From: Flavipsychrobacter stenotrophus
GTDB lineage: Bacteria; Bacteroidota; Bacteroidia; Chitinophagales; Chitinophagaceae
NCBI RefSeq assembly: GCF_002954265.1
Contig: NZ_PPSL01000003.1
Span: 1-64,000 of the forward strand
Length of the DNA: 64,000 nucleotides
Reading direction: 5' to 3'
Shown: positions 26,122-34,415 of the stretch, piece after piece
Position numbering within the stretch: position 1 is the stretch's first letter
How the letters are laid out: every line of letters starts with the position of its first letter
Made by a program: the position numbers and the translations under genes
Notes under the pieces: generated by a model
The model's input: only the letters and a program-made list of their open reading frames with translations
Database searches by the model: none
Told to the model about the DNA's origin: nothing

Positions 26122-26595
26122 CTATTCTTTTTTCTCCTGAGCAGCAGTTAGGATATAGGAAAATTTATACCTGATCAACAACTGGTTAAAATAGTGGCGG
26201 AGCGAATTGCTAAGCCCCGGCATTCTTCTTTTTATATCGGGCGTGGAATATAGTTGGTTACAGGCCAGGCATACCGAGATGTGTCCTACGATCTTGCCGG
26301 ATCTATAGTATACAAAGCCTAAATGTGGATCGAAACAGCCTGCAATAATGCCGTTAAAAGAACTTTTCAATCCAAGTATTTTGTTGAGCGAATTGACTGT
26401 CGCTTTGTCCAACACAACCCTCTTTTTAATTTTCCCGTCAAGCTTACCTTTGGAAACTATCTGACCTTCTTCGCCACCGGGTATAAAGTCATACATCACT
26501 ACGCTGTCGTATTTGAGTGTAGCAAATGGATTTGTGATCTGCGCTTTTGCATAGTGACATAGCAAGACGAACAAGAGCAGCAAAAGATAGCGCAT
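26122..26595 (-). CDS. Secreted protein of a tandem triplet family (copy 1)
   Basis: A 157-aa protein. Signal peptide MRYLLLLLFVLLCHYAKAQ; core LKYDSVVMYDFIPG, SKGKLDGKIKKRV, CFDPHLGFVYYRSG and ISVCLACNQLY. It is the promoter-proximal gene of a three-gene operon, with its own TAAATTTG box. Function unknown. Confidence 0.65.
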   Translation of the reverse strand: MRYLLLLLFVLLCHYAKAQITNPFATLKYDSVVMYDFIPGGEEGQIVSKGKLDGKIKKRVVLDKATVNSLNKILGLKSSFNGIIAGCFDPHLGFVYYRSGKIVGHISVCLACNQLYSTPDIKRRMPGLSNSLRHYFNQLLIRYKFSYILTAAQEKKE

Positions 26596-26614
26596 TGAAA
26601 AATTCCGGTTTATT

Positions 26615-26622
26615 CAAATTTA
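26615..26622 (-). promoter_or_regulatory. -7 promoter box TAAATTTG for the triplet operon
   Basis: Perfect TAnnTTTG on the minus strand, 19 nt upstream of the start at 26595. Confidence 0.5.
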
Positions 26623-26651
26623 GTGATATTTGTAGAAACAAGATCCTGATT

Positions 26652-27623
26652 ATGAGATCGATATTGTTGTTGCTATCCGTTCTTTTCTGTGTCGAGAGTG
26701 TTGCGCAGATAAATATAACTACTTCGGCACCTGCAGGCGGCCAGGCTCCATACAGTAAGGCGCATAGAGAGCGGTTGATGGATGAGTTGAAAAAAAGTAC
26801 AACCATATTCATTTTGCAATACCGCGATTATGATCAGTTGGCTACTTTTGAAAAGGCCATAAAAGAATCGTGGACGTTTACTCCGTATAAGGTCATCAGA
26901 CCCGGTGAACTGCAGGACTACGAGGGCAAGAAGGGGTTTACGTTTTTTACTTTCGGGGCTTATTATACCGGCAAACACCATAATACACAACATTTGCAAT
27001 ATGGGCTTTGGTGCCCGGTACTCAACAAGCATGGTAAGTTAAAGAGCCAGTTCTTTTACTCCAGCGAGGTGTTATACCCCGATGATAGTACAAGAATTGC
27101 AATGGTTCCCTATTCGCTTTCCAGACATAAGTATGATGCAGCGTTAATGAATGATATGCTGGATAATGCGCACTACTATAACTGGAACGCGCAGTTTCTG
27201 AAATCATACCTGCAAACCACCAATGACTTTCTTACTCGTAATGAGAACCTGGGCATGTGGAATACATACACCACCGAACACTTACATGAATTAAGGACGG
27301 ATACCCTATATATACCCGACTATGTAAAGACCAGGGAAGAATTCTGGCGCAACATAACTTACACTGACTCGATAATAACAGAGGCTTCCATTCATGTCGA
27401 ATACCCCTATCCTGTAAAGTTTGTAAGTACTGAACAACTCACGCAGATGCTCGCAGATCATAAGCGCAACATACATTACCTTATCTATTCAGTAGATGCT
27501 TCTGTAAAATATATTGACGTGTTTTCTTCGCGCGATGGATTGTTGTATGCATTTACCCGATTAATGTCCTGGACATTCAAAGAGAAAGATCTGGGGCGTT
27601 TGGCAGGGTTTGTGAACGGATAA
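26652..27623 (+). CDS. Secreted protein of unknown function
   Basis: About 323 aa. Start at 26652 gives the signal peptide MRSILLLLSVLFCVESVAQ. The mature part has ERLMDELKKSTTIFILQYRD near its start and IHYLIYSVDASVKYIDVF near its end, a layout common in Bacteroidota proteins of unknown role that test or report a periplasmic state. No catalytic motif recognised. It is divergent from the triplet operon with a shared intergenic region of 56 bp. Confidence 0.65.
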   Translation: MRSILLLLSVLFCVESVAQINITTSAPAGGQAPYSKAHRERLMDELKKSTTIFILQYRDYDQLATFEKAIKESWTFTPYKVIRPGELQDYEGKKGFTFFTFGAYYTGKHHNTQHLQYGLWCPVLNKHGKLKSQFFYSSEVLYPDDSTRIAMVPYSLSRHKYDAALMNDMLDNAHYYNWNAQFLKSYLQTTNDFLTRNENLGMWNTYTTEHLHELRTDTLYIPDYVKTREEFWRNITYTDSIITEASIHVEYPYPVKFVSTEQLTQMLADHKRNIHYLIYSVDASVKYIDVFSSRDGLLYAFTRLMSWTFKEKDLGRLAGFVNG

Positions 27624-27696
27624 TGTATTCCCTTTTCAGGCTTGTTAAGTTATTTGGTATTAATTGTTCCAATACTGTCCTATAATACAATTCCCT

Positions 27697-27704
27697 TACT
27701 TTTG
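27697..27704 (+). promoter_or_regulatory. -7 promoter box TACTTTTG for nadC
   Basis: Perfect TAnnTTTG ending 7 nt before the ATG at 27712; fixes the start against an upstream in-frame ATG at 27664. Confidence 0.6.
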
Positions 27705-27711
27705 TTGCTTC

Positions 27712-28551
27712 ATGACTACTACAGAATTTATAGCAGCAGCCCTTAGCGAAGATGTGGGTGCAGGTGACTTTTCCTCGTTGGCGAGCATTGATGCTGATGC
27801 AAGAGGTTTGGCGGTGTTGAAAATAAAGGAAGCGGGTATCATTGCCGGCATTACTCTGGCTGAAGAAATATTTCGTTTCCTGGAGCCGGATGTTACTTTC
27901 ACGGCATTCAAAAAAGATGGCGATAGAGTAGCGGTTGGTGAGGTAGCTTTCGAAGTAGCTGCATCTGTTCATACCATTCTGAAAGCTGAGCGATTATCTC
28001 TTAATTGTATGCAGCGCATGAGTGGCATTGCTACACTTACCAATGAATATGTGACTGCAATAAAAGACTATCCTGCAAGAATACTGGATACCCGTAAGAC
28101 TACACCACTATTCAGGGCTTTTGAAAAAGAAGCAGTTTTAATGGGTGGTGGTGTGAATCACCGTATGGGGTTGTATGATATGATCATGCTCAAGGATAAT
28201 CACATAGATTTTTGTGGTGGCATTGAGATGGCAATAGCCAAAACAAATGACTACCTGAAGGCTAATAACCTTGACCTGAAAATAGAGGTGGAGACCCGCA
28301 CTATTGATGATGTTAAACGCGTAATGGCATGTGGTGGGGTGCACCGTATTATGCTGGACAATTATTCTCCGGCTCAGCTGGAAGAAGCAATACAAATAAT
28401 AGGAGGCAAATATGAGACCGAGGCTTCGGGGGGCATACAGTTGTCCAACATTGTTGACTACGCCCGCACGGGGGTTGATTATATTTCGGTGGGTGCCATC
28501 ATCCACCACGCAGTGAGTATGGACCTTAGCCTGAAAGCAAAGACGGTATGA
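27712..28551 (+). CDS. nadC: Nicotinate-nucleotide pyrophosphorylase (carboxylating)
   Basis: Quinolinate phosphoribosyltransferase of 279 aa: quinolinate + PRPP to nicotinate mononucleotide + CO2, in NAD synthesis. Motifs: ALSEDVGAGDFSS, AERLSLNCMQRMSGIAT, DTRKTTPLFRAFEKEAVLMGG (the DTRKT signature), HRMGLYDMIMLKDNH and EVETRTIDD, all with the substrate-binding Arg/Lys/His positions intact. It overlaps the following lipid kinase gene by 4 nt (ATGA). Its pathway partner nadA lies 9.2 kb away, across the candidate origin; nadB is not in the window. Confidence 0.95.
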   Translation: MTTTEFIAAALSEDVGAGDFSSLASIDADARGLAVLKIKEAGIIAGITLAEEIFRFLEPDVTFTAFKKDGDRVAVGEVAFEVAASVHTILKAERLSLNCMQRMSGIATLTNEYVTAIKDYPARILDTRKTTPLFRAFEKEAVLMGGGVNHRMGLYDMIMLKDNHIDFCGGIEMAIAKTNDYLKANNLDLKIEVETRTIDDVKRVMACGGVHRIMLDNYSPAQLEEAIQIIGGKYETEASGGIQLSNIVDYARTGVDYISVGAIIHHAVSMDLSLKAKTV

Positions 28552-29432
28552 CAAACCCGCCAAGACATATCACCTTCATCATTAACCCACGTGCCGGTAT
28601 GGAACGTGAAAAAGAGATCAAGGCTGCTATCAAGGCTCAGCTCAATGAATTTTTATACACCTTCGATATTCAGTACACTCAATACGCCAAGCATGGCATT
28701 GAGTTGGCCAAAGCCGCTGCTGACAAGGGCACATATGCTGTGATAGCGGTAGGCGGTGATGGGTCTGTAAATGATGTGGCGCAAGGGTTACTAGGCAGCA
28801 AAACTGTGCTGGGTATCATTCCTAAAGGTTCGGGCAATGGTATGGCGAGGACTTTAAAAATTCCGTTGGATACTTTTGCCGCTGTAAGAACTATTAATGC
28901 AGGACGCTTAGTGGGCACCGATGTTGGCTTTGCTAATGAACGCCCCTTTATAAGTAACGCAGGTGTGGCATTTGATGCATTGATCTCCAAAAAATTTGCC
29001 AAAAGTGAGAAGCGTGGATTTGGAGTATATAGCTGGCTGGTGACCAAACATCTGTGGCTGTATAAGCCGTGGCAATTTGAGATAACTATAGATGGCGAGC
29101 GTATTGATGAAAAGGCCTTTATGATAGTTGTGGCCAACGGACAACAGTTTGGTTACAACTTCAGAATAGCGCCAATGGCTTGCTATAACGATGGCTTACT
29201 AGACCTAATAGTTGTTCGAAAATTTCCCAAGATACTTGGTGGGCTGATAGCATTGCGCGCTATGAACGGTACAATAACCGACAGCCAATATGTGAGTCAT
29301 AAAAGAGGTAAAGAAATTATTATAGCCCATCCAGAACTGAAGTTGATGCAGACAGATGGTGACGCTCATGCATGTGAACACAGTATCCGTTTTACAGTAA
29401 AGAAAGAGGCACTGAAAGTAATAGTGCCATAG
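28548..29432 (+). CDS. Diacylglycerol/lipid kinase (DAGK catalytic, YegS/BmrU-like)
   Basis: A 294-aa protein with the DAGK catalytic domain at the N-terminus: FIINPRAGMERE, AVIAVGGDGSVNDVAQGL (GGDG nucleotide loop) and IIPKGSGNGMARTLKIP. The C-terminal YegS-like lobe has the GTDVGFANERPFISNAGVAFD and IAPMACYNDGLLDLIVV patterns. Phosphorylates a lipid such as diacylglycerol or a sphingoid base. Translationally coupled to nadC by a 4-nt overlap, with no obvious functional link. Confidence 0.88.
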   Translation: MTNPPRHITFIINPRAGMEREKEIKAAIKAQLNEFLYTFDIQYTQYAKHGIELAKAAADKGTYAVIAVGGDGSVNDVAQGLLGSKTVLGIIPKGSGNGMARTLKIPLDTFAAVRTINAGRLVGTDVGFANERPFISNAGVAFDALISKKFAKSEKRGFGVYSWLVTKHLWLYKPWQFEITIDGERIDEKAFMIVVANGQQFGYNFRIAPMACYNDGLLDLIVVRKFPKILGGLIALRAMNGTITDSQYVSHKRGKEIIIAHPELKLMQTDGDAHACEHSIRFTVKKEALKVIVP

Positions 29433-29471
29433 GGACTGCACATAAAAAAAGTGTGGCATGCCATCGTAAAG

Positions 29472-29680
29472 CACACCACACATTTTTCAACCTCAACTCT
29501 AACCTCACAACTCCTCAACTCACACACACTTCTAACTCCTCATACTCTTTTTCACATCCGCCTCAAACGCTCTTTCACCAACACCTCAGACACTTTCATT
29601 CACTATATCGATTCACTTATTTTCCATTCCGCCCCAGACTCTTTTTCACGCTCTCGTCCTCTACTCTTGCTCTTTCTGAT
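29472..29680 (+). terminator. G-free C-rich tract; candidate Rho-dependent terminator
   Basis: From 29472 to 29559, 88 nt contain no G and about 42% C; the next 120 nt hold only about 10 G. This starts 40 nt after the lipid kinase stop. Rho binds unstructured C-rich, G-poor RNA, so the tract fits a rut site for the nadC-lipid kinase mRNA. No hairpin terminator is seen there. The rest of 29433-29968 has no gene. Confidence 0.45.
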
Positions 29681-29718
29681 GTAAAAATACTATGCCGCAT
29701 GAAGGCATACCAAATAAA

Positions 29719-29750
29719 GTTCACGAACGGTCGTAAAAGTTTATGAACGG
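29719..29750 (+). repeat. Two direct repeats GTTyAyGAACGG, 20 bp apart
   Basis: GTTCACGAACGG (29719-29730) and GTTTATGAACGG (29739-29750), start to start 20 bp, i.e. about two helical turns, as for tandem protein-binding sites. No gene starts directly downstream. Confidence 0.4.
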
Positions 29751-29910
29751 CATTTTATGTGGTTTTCTGTTAAAGGATTTTGTGATTGTGGGGTGGGGTT
29801 ATGGCGCTATTTGGGCATTTGCATTATAGTATATGTTGTGTACATATTCAGAGGTCCGATACCTTCTGCATCATTACATCTGCTTGCTTTGGATCATTGA
29901 CCTTTTCTAA

Positions 29911-29955
29911 AAAAGAAAGCGGCATCCTTATCGAATGCCGCCTGATTGCTTTTTT
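29911..29955 (-). terminator. Terminator after the FNR-like gene
   Basis: GCGGCAT / ATGCCGC stem inside A- and T-runs on both sides (AAAAAAG before, CTTTTTTAG after), usable on either strand. Confidence 0.7.
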
Positions 29956-29968
29956 AGTTTTTTACTAA

Positions 29969-30685
29969 TTATCCATAGATCTCTACATGCACATCTTTAC
30001 TTGTGTAGCCATGCTTTAGTATGCGGTCGCGGGCTTCATCTGTCATGGCGCGCCAGCCGCAAAGCATGAAGTACGCAGGATTTTTTGCCGCGCTCAGCTG
30101 TTCGTAAATATCATGCACATAACCGGTGCGGCCCTGCCATTCTTCTCTCGATAGCGTAGCATGGTAAGTAAAGCCCGGAAGTGTTTTTTCCAGTTCTTTC
30201 ATTTCGTCGTGGTAAAGGAGGTCTTTACTTGTGCGTGTGCCGAAAATGAGGTGAATGTCTTTATGGGGTATGTTGTGTGTCTTAATATAATGAGCCATAC
30301 TGCGGAAGGGCGCTATGCCGGTGCCCGTGCAAATCATGTACAAGTCACGATCTATTATTTCTGGCATTACAAATACGCCCTGCGGGCCACGCAATGTGAA
30401 TTGATGTCCTTCCTTTACTTCATTAAAAATATAGTTGGAACCGACACCTCCATCCAGCGCTACAATAACCAGTTCTATCACATTACTACCATCCGGCATA
30501 GAGGCTATGCTGTAGCTGCGCCAGCGCTTGTTGCGCTGTTCATGTATGGGTAGGTCGAGCGTTACAAACTGGCCGGGTTTGAAATCAAACTTTTCTGCTT
30601 CGGGCAGTTGTATCCAGTAGCGTCGCGTGTTGGGCGTAGCCTGTTCTACTTTAGTTACTATTCCGGTTTGCCAGCTAGGTATCAT
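29969..30685 (-). CDS. Ferredoxin-NADP reductase-like FAD oxidoreductase
   Basis: A 238-aa protein of the FNR family. FAD-binding barrel about 1-100 with RWRSYSIASMPD (the RxYS FAD motif) and FTLRGPQGVFVMPE; NAD(P)-binding lobe from about 110 with MICTGTGIAPFRSM and IHLIFGTRTSKDLLY; terminal VHVEIYG. It has no fused ferredoxin or globin domain, so it passes electrons between NAD(P)H and a separate partner. Single gene. Confidence 0.88.
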   Translation of the reverse strand: MIPSWQTGIVTKVEQATPNTRRYWIQLPEAEKFDFKPGQFVTLDLPIHEQRNKRWRSYSIASMPDGSNVIELVIVALDGGVGSNYIFNEVKEGHQFTLRGPQGVFVMPEIIDRDLYMICTGTGIAPFRSMAHYIKTHNIPHKDIHLIFGTRTSKDLLYHDEMKELEKTLPGFTYHATLSREEWQGRTGYVHDIYEQLSAAKNPAYFMLCGWRAMTDEARDRILKHGYTSKDVHVEIYG

Positions 30686-30859
30686 ATGCTTGCGCTAAGT
30701 TAAAAGTGAAAAGTCAAAACCTAAAAGTATCCAATCGCCAGGTCAAAGTTTACGGCTCAAAGAACCCATATTTGTTGGACTATTTTGACCGTAATAAAGG
30801 TATCTATTATTTGCGGGATGTAAATGTTGTTTTGCTAATGGTATTATAAGCTGTTTGTA

Positions 30860-31843
30860 TTGTCTTGGTATATTGCATCATTCTCTTCTTTTTCACGATA
30901 TTTGATCTGTTCAATATCCATACTCTTGATACGCGGCTCTATTAGGTTGATTTTTATCTTATGTCTTTTGCTTCCTTTTTTTGCTGAGGCGCAAACCGGC
31001 GTGCTTACCTTAAATGTGAAATATAAAAAAATGGGTATTGACGACCGCATCGATGTTGTCTACAAATACAGTTATAAAACAACAACTGATTCCGCCAATA
31101 TCCAGGCAGACGAGTGGTTAGTAGGTGATAGTACCGCTTACGCCAATATTGATACTGCAAAACAAAAGCTGCCCGATGCTACTTACAATGTGCGATTCGA
31201 CGATTTTTATATGTTGGAAGGCGCAAAAAGAACAAAAAAAAGCACTATCAAACTTTCGGGTAAAAGGTATGTGCATACAGGCTCTTTAACACTCACCTAT
31301 AACTTCAAACCCAGAAAGTTAGGCGTATTGACGATCCCTGCCATGGTATTGAAGCTCGATAGCGTGGTTTATCGCCAAACAAAACCTGTTTTGATAACTG
31401 TGGTCAAAGGCTCCATTATTCCCGGCCCAGGTAGCCGGCGGCGAACATTAGAGAAAGATGCGGCAACCATTAGCATGGCATTAAAAAAGGCACCAGGCAA
31501 ATATTTGGTCAGCACAGGTCCGTTTTTCCGTTTGCCGGCAGATTCTGTTGCGGTTGAGTCTATGCTCGATCTTCTTGCGGAGCGGACAAATATGATTTCT
31601 CGCAGTACCGATTTAGGAAACTACTATTGGAATGGTATTCCTCGCAGATATATGATTATAAATGACACTGCTTGGGTGCGCAAAAGTCTCGACATTGAAT
31701 ACCCGAACTACAAAGAGACAGACTTTTCTACGTGCTTTTTCCCTGCTGACAACTGGAAGGCTACAACTGAATTAACAGCGCTCAAAAGCAAGCAGCACGA
31801 GGCCACCCGTCCGCAAAAAGATTATATCGAGCGCAAACCGTAG
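30860..31843 (+). CDS. BatD-like secreted protein (partial similarity)
   Basis: Up to 327 aa. A hydrophobic signal (IFILCLLLPFFAEAQ) is followed by a domain whose end, LGVLTIPAMVLKLDSVVYRQ then PVLITVVKG, reads like one repeat of BatD (oxygen-tolerance protein). The C-terminal 140 residues are unlike BatD. The start is unsure: 30860 gives a long, poorly typical leader, while TTG codons at the head of LIRGSIRLIFIL or LIFIL would give a normal signal peptide. Not in a bat cluster; the BatA-like gene is 27 kb away. Confidence 0.6.
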   Translation: MSWYIASFSSFSRYLICSISILLIRGSIRLIFILCLLLPFFAEAQTGVLTLNVKYKKMGIDDRIDVVYKYSYKTTTDSANIQADEWLVGDSTAYANIDTAKQKLPDATYNVRFDDFYMLEGAKRTKKSTIKLSGKRYVHTGSLTLTYNFKPRKLGVLTIPAMVLKLDSVVYRQTKPVLITVVKGSIIPGPGSRRRTLEKDAATISMALKKAPGKYLVSTGPFFRLPADSVAVESMLDLLAERTNMISRSTDLGNYYWNGIPRRYMIINDTAWVRKSLDIEYPNYKETDFSTCFFPADNWKATTELTALKSKQHEATRPQKDYIERKP

Positions 31844-31911
31844 TTCCATCAGAAATCAGCCTTTTAAGCGCACCCTCATTAAGCCTTTGACCCATTCCGC
31901 CATTATATTAT

Positions 31912-31919
31912 TACCTTTG
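31912..31919 (+). promoter_or_regulatory. -7 promoter box TACCTTTG for ychF
   Basis: Perfect TAnnTTTG with TTTG at 31886-31889 (22-nt spacer, near the usual -33 element position); 21 nt upstream of the ATG at 31941. Confidence 0.65.
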
Positions 31920-31940
31920 CGCAAAATTTCAATATAGATC

Positions 31941-33041
31941 ATGGCATTACAGGCAGGAATAGTTGGGTTGCCCAATGTAGGAAAATCAACATTATTTAAC
32001 GCAGTAAGCAACAGTGCAAAGGCGCAGGCCTCCAATTATCGTTTTTGTACCATTGAGCCTAATGTGGGCCAGGTAGACGTTCCGGATGACAGAATGAAGG
32101 TGCTTGAAGAGCTGGTGCAGCCGCAGCGCACCGTACCTACTACTATAGAGTTTGTAGATATAGCCGGCCTTGTAAAGGGTGCCAGCCAGGGAGAAGGTTT
32201 GGGAAACAAGTTCCTGGCCAATATCCGCGAGGTAGATGCTATTGTGCATGTGATCCGTTGTTTTGAAGATGAGAATATTCTACGCGAAGAGGGTGATATC
32301 AACCCTATAGCTGATAAGGAGATCATTGATACAGAATTACAGTTGAAGGATCTGGATAGTGTAGAAAAGAAAATACATCGCCTGGAGAAGATGGTGAAAG
32401 CCGGTGATCCTAAGGTGAAGAGTCAGCTGGAAGTTTTGGCGCGTTGTAAGCAACACCTGTTTGAAGGAAAGAACATTCGCGGTATGGAGCTGGAAGGCGA
32501 AGAGAAAGAAGCTACTGCCGATATATTTCTGCTGACCGAAAAGCCGGTTTTGTATGTTGCTAATGTAGACGAAGCTGCATTGCTTACAGGTAATAAATAT
32601 TCTGATGCGCTGGTTAAGATGGCTGCTGAAGAAGGTGCACAGGTAATAGTAATGAACAATTCTATTGAAGCACAGATCACTGAGCTGGATACCATAGAGG
32701 ATAAAGAAATGTTCTTTAGCGAATATGGTCTTACCGAGCCGGGCCTGAACCGCTTGATCCGCTCTGCTTACAAGTTGCTGAACCTGATCACTTACTTTAC
32801 TGCAGGAGTGCTGGAGGTTCGTGCATGGACCATCCATACCGGTTGGAAAGCGCCACAGGCAGCAAGTGTCATTCATACCGATTTTGAAAAAGGCTTTATC
32901 AAGGCAGAAGTTATTGCCTATAAAGACTATGTACAATATAAAACAGAAGCAGCCTGCCGCGAGAATGGTAAACTACGCATAGAAGGTAAGGAGTATGTGG
33001 TACAGGATGGAGATGTGATGCACTTCCGTTTCAACGTCTAG
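31941..33041 (+). CDS. ychF: Obg-family ribosome-binding ATPase YchF
   Basis: A 366-aa protein. G1 GLPNVGKSTLFNA, G3 DIAGLVKGASQGEGLGNKFL, the YchF-type NVDE in place of NKxD (which makes it prefer ATP), a coiled-coil insertion (LQLKDLDSVEKKIHRLEKMV) and a C-terminal TGS domain ending GDVMHFRFNV. Length is typical. It binds ribosomes and takes part in stress responses. The start at 31941 gives the standard MALQAGIVGLPNVGKS. Confidence 0.97.
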   Translation: MALQAGIVGLPNVGKSTLFNAVSNSAKAQASNYRFCTIEPNVGQVDVPDDRMKVLEELVQPQRTVPTTIEFVDIAGLVKGASQGEGLGNKFLANIREVDAIVHVIRCFEDENILREEGDINPIADKEIIDTELQLKDLDSVEKKIHRLEKMVKAGDPKVKSQLEVLARCKQHLFEGKNIRGMELEGEEKEATADIFLLTEKPVLYVANVDEAALLTGNKYSDALVKMAAEEGAQVIVMNNSIEAQITELDTIEDKEMFFSEYGLTEPGLNRLIRSAYKLLNLITYFTAGVLEVRAWTIHTGWKAPQAASVIHTDFEKGFIKAEVIAYKDYVQYKTEAACRENGKLRIEGKEYVVQDGDVMHFRFNV

Positions 33042-33060
33042 TTTTTGAATTCATTTTATT

Positions 33061-33128
33061 AAGATAAGCGATATCAATATGTATTTACGCCTCCGTTCTT
33101 ACACATTTATGTCGCTTATCTTTTTTTT
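33061..33128 (+). terminator. Hairpin with T-run spanning the start of the next gene
   Basis: AAGATAAGCGA (33061-33071) pairs perfectly with TCGCTTATCTT (33112-33122), followed by T to 33128. The 40-nt loop holds the ATG at 33079. It can end ychF transcription or attenuate the lipoprotein gene. Confidence 0.5.
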
Positions 33129-33753
33129 GTGCCTTGCCAGCTGTAAGCCGTCGCCGGAAAGACCCACTTCATTGTGGGATGCCGGAGAATATATTCCTCC
33201 CGGATCACCGCTTCCTGCCTTGCCGGTTAAAGCTACTGATGTACTGGATAATTTAAAAAGCGGGGATGTTGTCTTGCGTTCCGGCATAGGGCCAGACAGT
33301 TATATTCTGTCGAAACTGAACCAGAAAGACAGAACCTATTCCCATTGCGGAGTAGTAATGATTGAAGATGGGTATCCGTTCGTGTATCATAGCATAGGCG
33401 GTGAGGATAACCCCGATGAGCGGTTGCGCAGAGATTCTGCAGACATTTTTTTTACACCGAAGTATTGCAGGGGTTTGGCGGTTGTGCGGTATGACTACGA
33501 TAGTGTTCACATAGAAAAGTTGCGTGCGGTGGTTCGCGGTTATTATTCTGTTCGTCCACGGTTTGATATGCGTTTCGATTTGGCAACAGACTCTGCTTTG
33601 TATTGTTCAGAGTTTGTTTGCAAAGCCATTAACAAGTCTATGGATGATACCGGTTATATAAAAACATCTTTTGCTTATGGGCGTAGGTTTGTTGGTATAG
33701 ACGATCTGTTTATGAACCCCCATAGCCGTATAGTTTGGAAAGTGGCTTATTAA
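33079..33753 (+). CDS. YiiX-like permuted papain-fold lipoprotein
   Basis: A 224-aa protein. Lipoprotein signal (MSLIFFLCLASC, lipobox LASC). Mature part has the permuted NlpC/P60-like (YiiX/YebB) pattern: LKSGDVVLRSG, YSHCGVVMIEDGYPFVYHSI (His) and YCSEFVCKAI (catalytic Cys). Such enzymes hydrolyse amide or ester bonds in the envelope; the substrate is unknown. Start may be 33079 (basic n-region) or 33109 (MSLIFF). The 5' end overlaps a terminator-like hairpin. Confidence 0.8.
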   Translation: MYLRLRSYTFMSLIFFLCLASCKPSPERPTSLWDAGEYIPPGSPLPALPVKATDVLDNLKSGDVVLRSGIGPDSYILSKLNQKDRTYSHCGVVMIEDGYPFVYHSIGGEDNPDERLRRDSADIFFTPKYCRGLAVVRYDYDSVHIEKLRAVVRGYYSVRPRFDMRFDLATDSALYCSEFVCKAINKSMDDTGYIKTSFAYGRRFVGIDDLFMNPHSRIVWKVAY

Positions 33754-33757
33754 ATAA

Positions 33758-33765
33758 TAACTTTG
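33758..33765 (+). promoter_or_regulatory. -7 promoter box TAACTTTG for the DUF4878-like gene
   Basis: Perfect TAnnTTTG just after the previous stop, 19 nt upstream of the ATG at 33785. Confidence 0.5.
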
Positions 33766-33784
33766 ACAGGCAATTCCATTAAGT

Positions 33785-34282
33785 ATGAAAAAAATTATTC
33801 TTTCTCTTGCCGTTATCTTGACTTCGGGCTTTTTCCTGATCAGCTGTAACAAAAGCTCACCTAAAGATGTAGCCAAAGAGTGGCTTACAGATTTCTACCA
33901 TCAGGACTACGACGCGGCTAAGAAATTGTCGACCGAGGATACTAAAAATATGATGACAACTTTGCAGGGCTTTACCAGTGCATTGCCTGATTCGGTAAAA
34001 CTGAAAGCAAAAGCCGTGATCATTAATATAAAGTCTGTGAAGGAAGATGGTAATAACGCTACAGTAACGTTTACAACATCTGACGATAACAAAGAGCAAC
34101 CACCATTAAAACTGGTTAAGCAGAATGATAAGTGGCTGGTACAGTTTTCTAAGGGAGACTTTGTTGGCGGCGAAGCTAAAGAAAATGGCAGTGGCGCTAC
34201 TATAACCCAGGAAGCGCCCGTGGCTCCGGCAACTGCTGACGCACCAATGACCAAGCCAGATACAGCACCGCTGCAACACTAA
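33785..34282 (+). CDS. DUF4878-like lipoprotein
   Basis: A 165-aa protein. Lipobox FLISC (Cys21), then a helix-strand domain (SPKDVAKEWLTDFYHQDYDA ... KLVKQNDKWLVQFSKG) typical of DUF4878/NTF2-like small lipoproteins, and an Ala/Pro/Thr-rich low-complexity tail (EAPVAPATADAPMTKPDTAP). Own promoter and terminator. Function unknown. Confidence 0.75.
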   Translation: MKKIILSLAVILTSGFFLISCNKSSPKDVAKEWLTDFYHQDYDAAKKLSTEDTKNMMTTLQGFTSALPDSVKLKAKAVIINIKSVKEDGNNATVTFTTSDDNKEQPPLKLVKQNDKWLVQFSKGDFVGGEAKENGSGATITQEAPVAPATADAPMTKPDTAPLQH

Positions 34283-34357
34283 GTAAAAACTTATGAGTAA
34301 AAAAGCACTTCTTTTTCTCTGCTTTTTTGAACAAGCTAATAACAGATTTCTTAATTA

Positions 34358-34388
34358 GAAGACCCCTTAGGTGGTCTTCTTTTTTTTT
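34358..34388 (+). terminator. Rho-independent terminator before the SpmAB gene
   Basis: AGAAGACC / GGTCTTCT stem around a short loop, then nine T. A frame-compatible ATG at 34371 lies inside it, which supports the later SpmAB start at 34416. Confidence 0.8.
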
Positions 34389-34415
34389 ACGCGTTTTATT
34401 TTTTTACTTTACAGT

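Noticed and set aside
29453-29746. A 97-codon open frame on the plus strand across the G-free tract
   Set aside because: Its amino acid make-up (Thr, Ser, Phe, His, Pro) simply mirrors the C/T-rich base content; no promoter box, no domain, and the tract is better explained as a non-coding Rho site.
32337-32936. 199-codon frame antisense to ychF
   Set aside because: Shadow of a secure YchF coding sequence; no recognisable domain.
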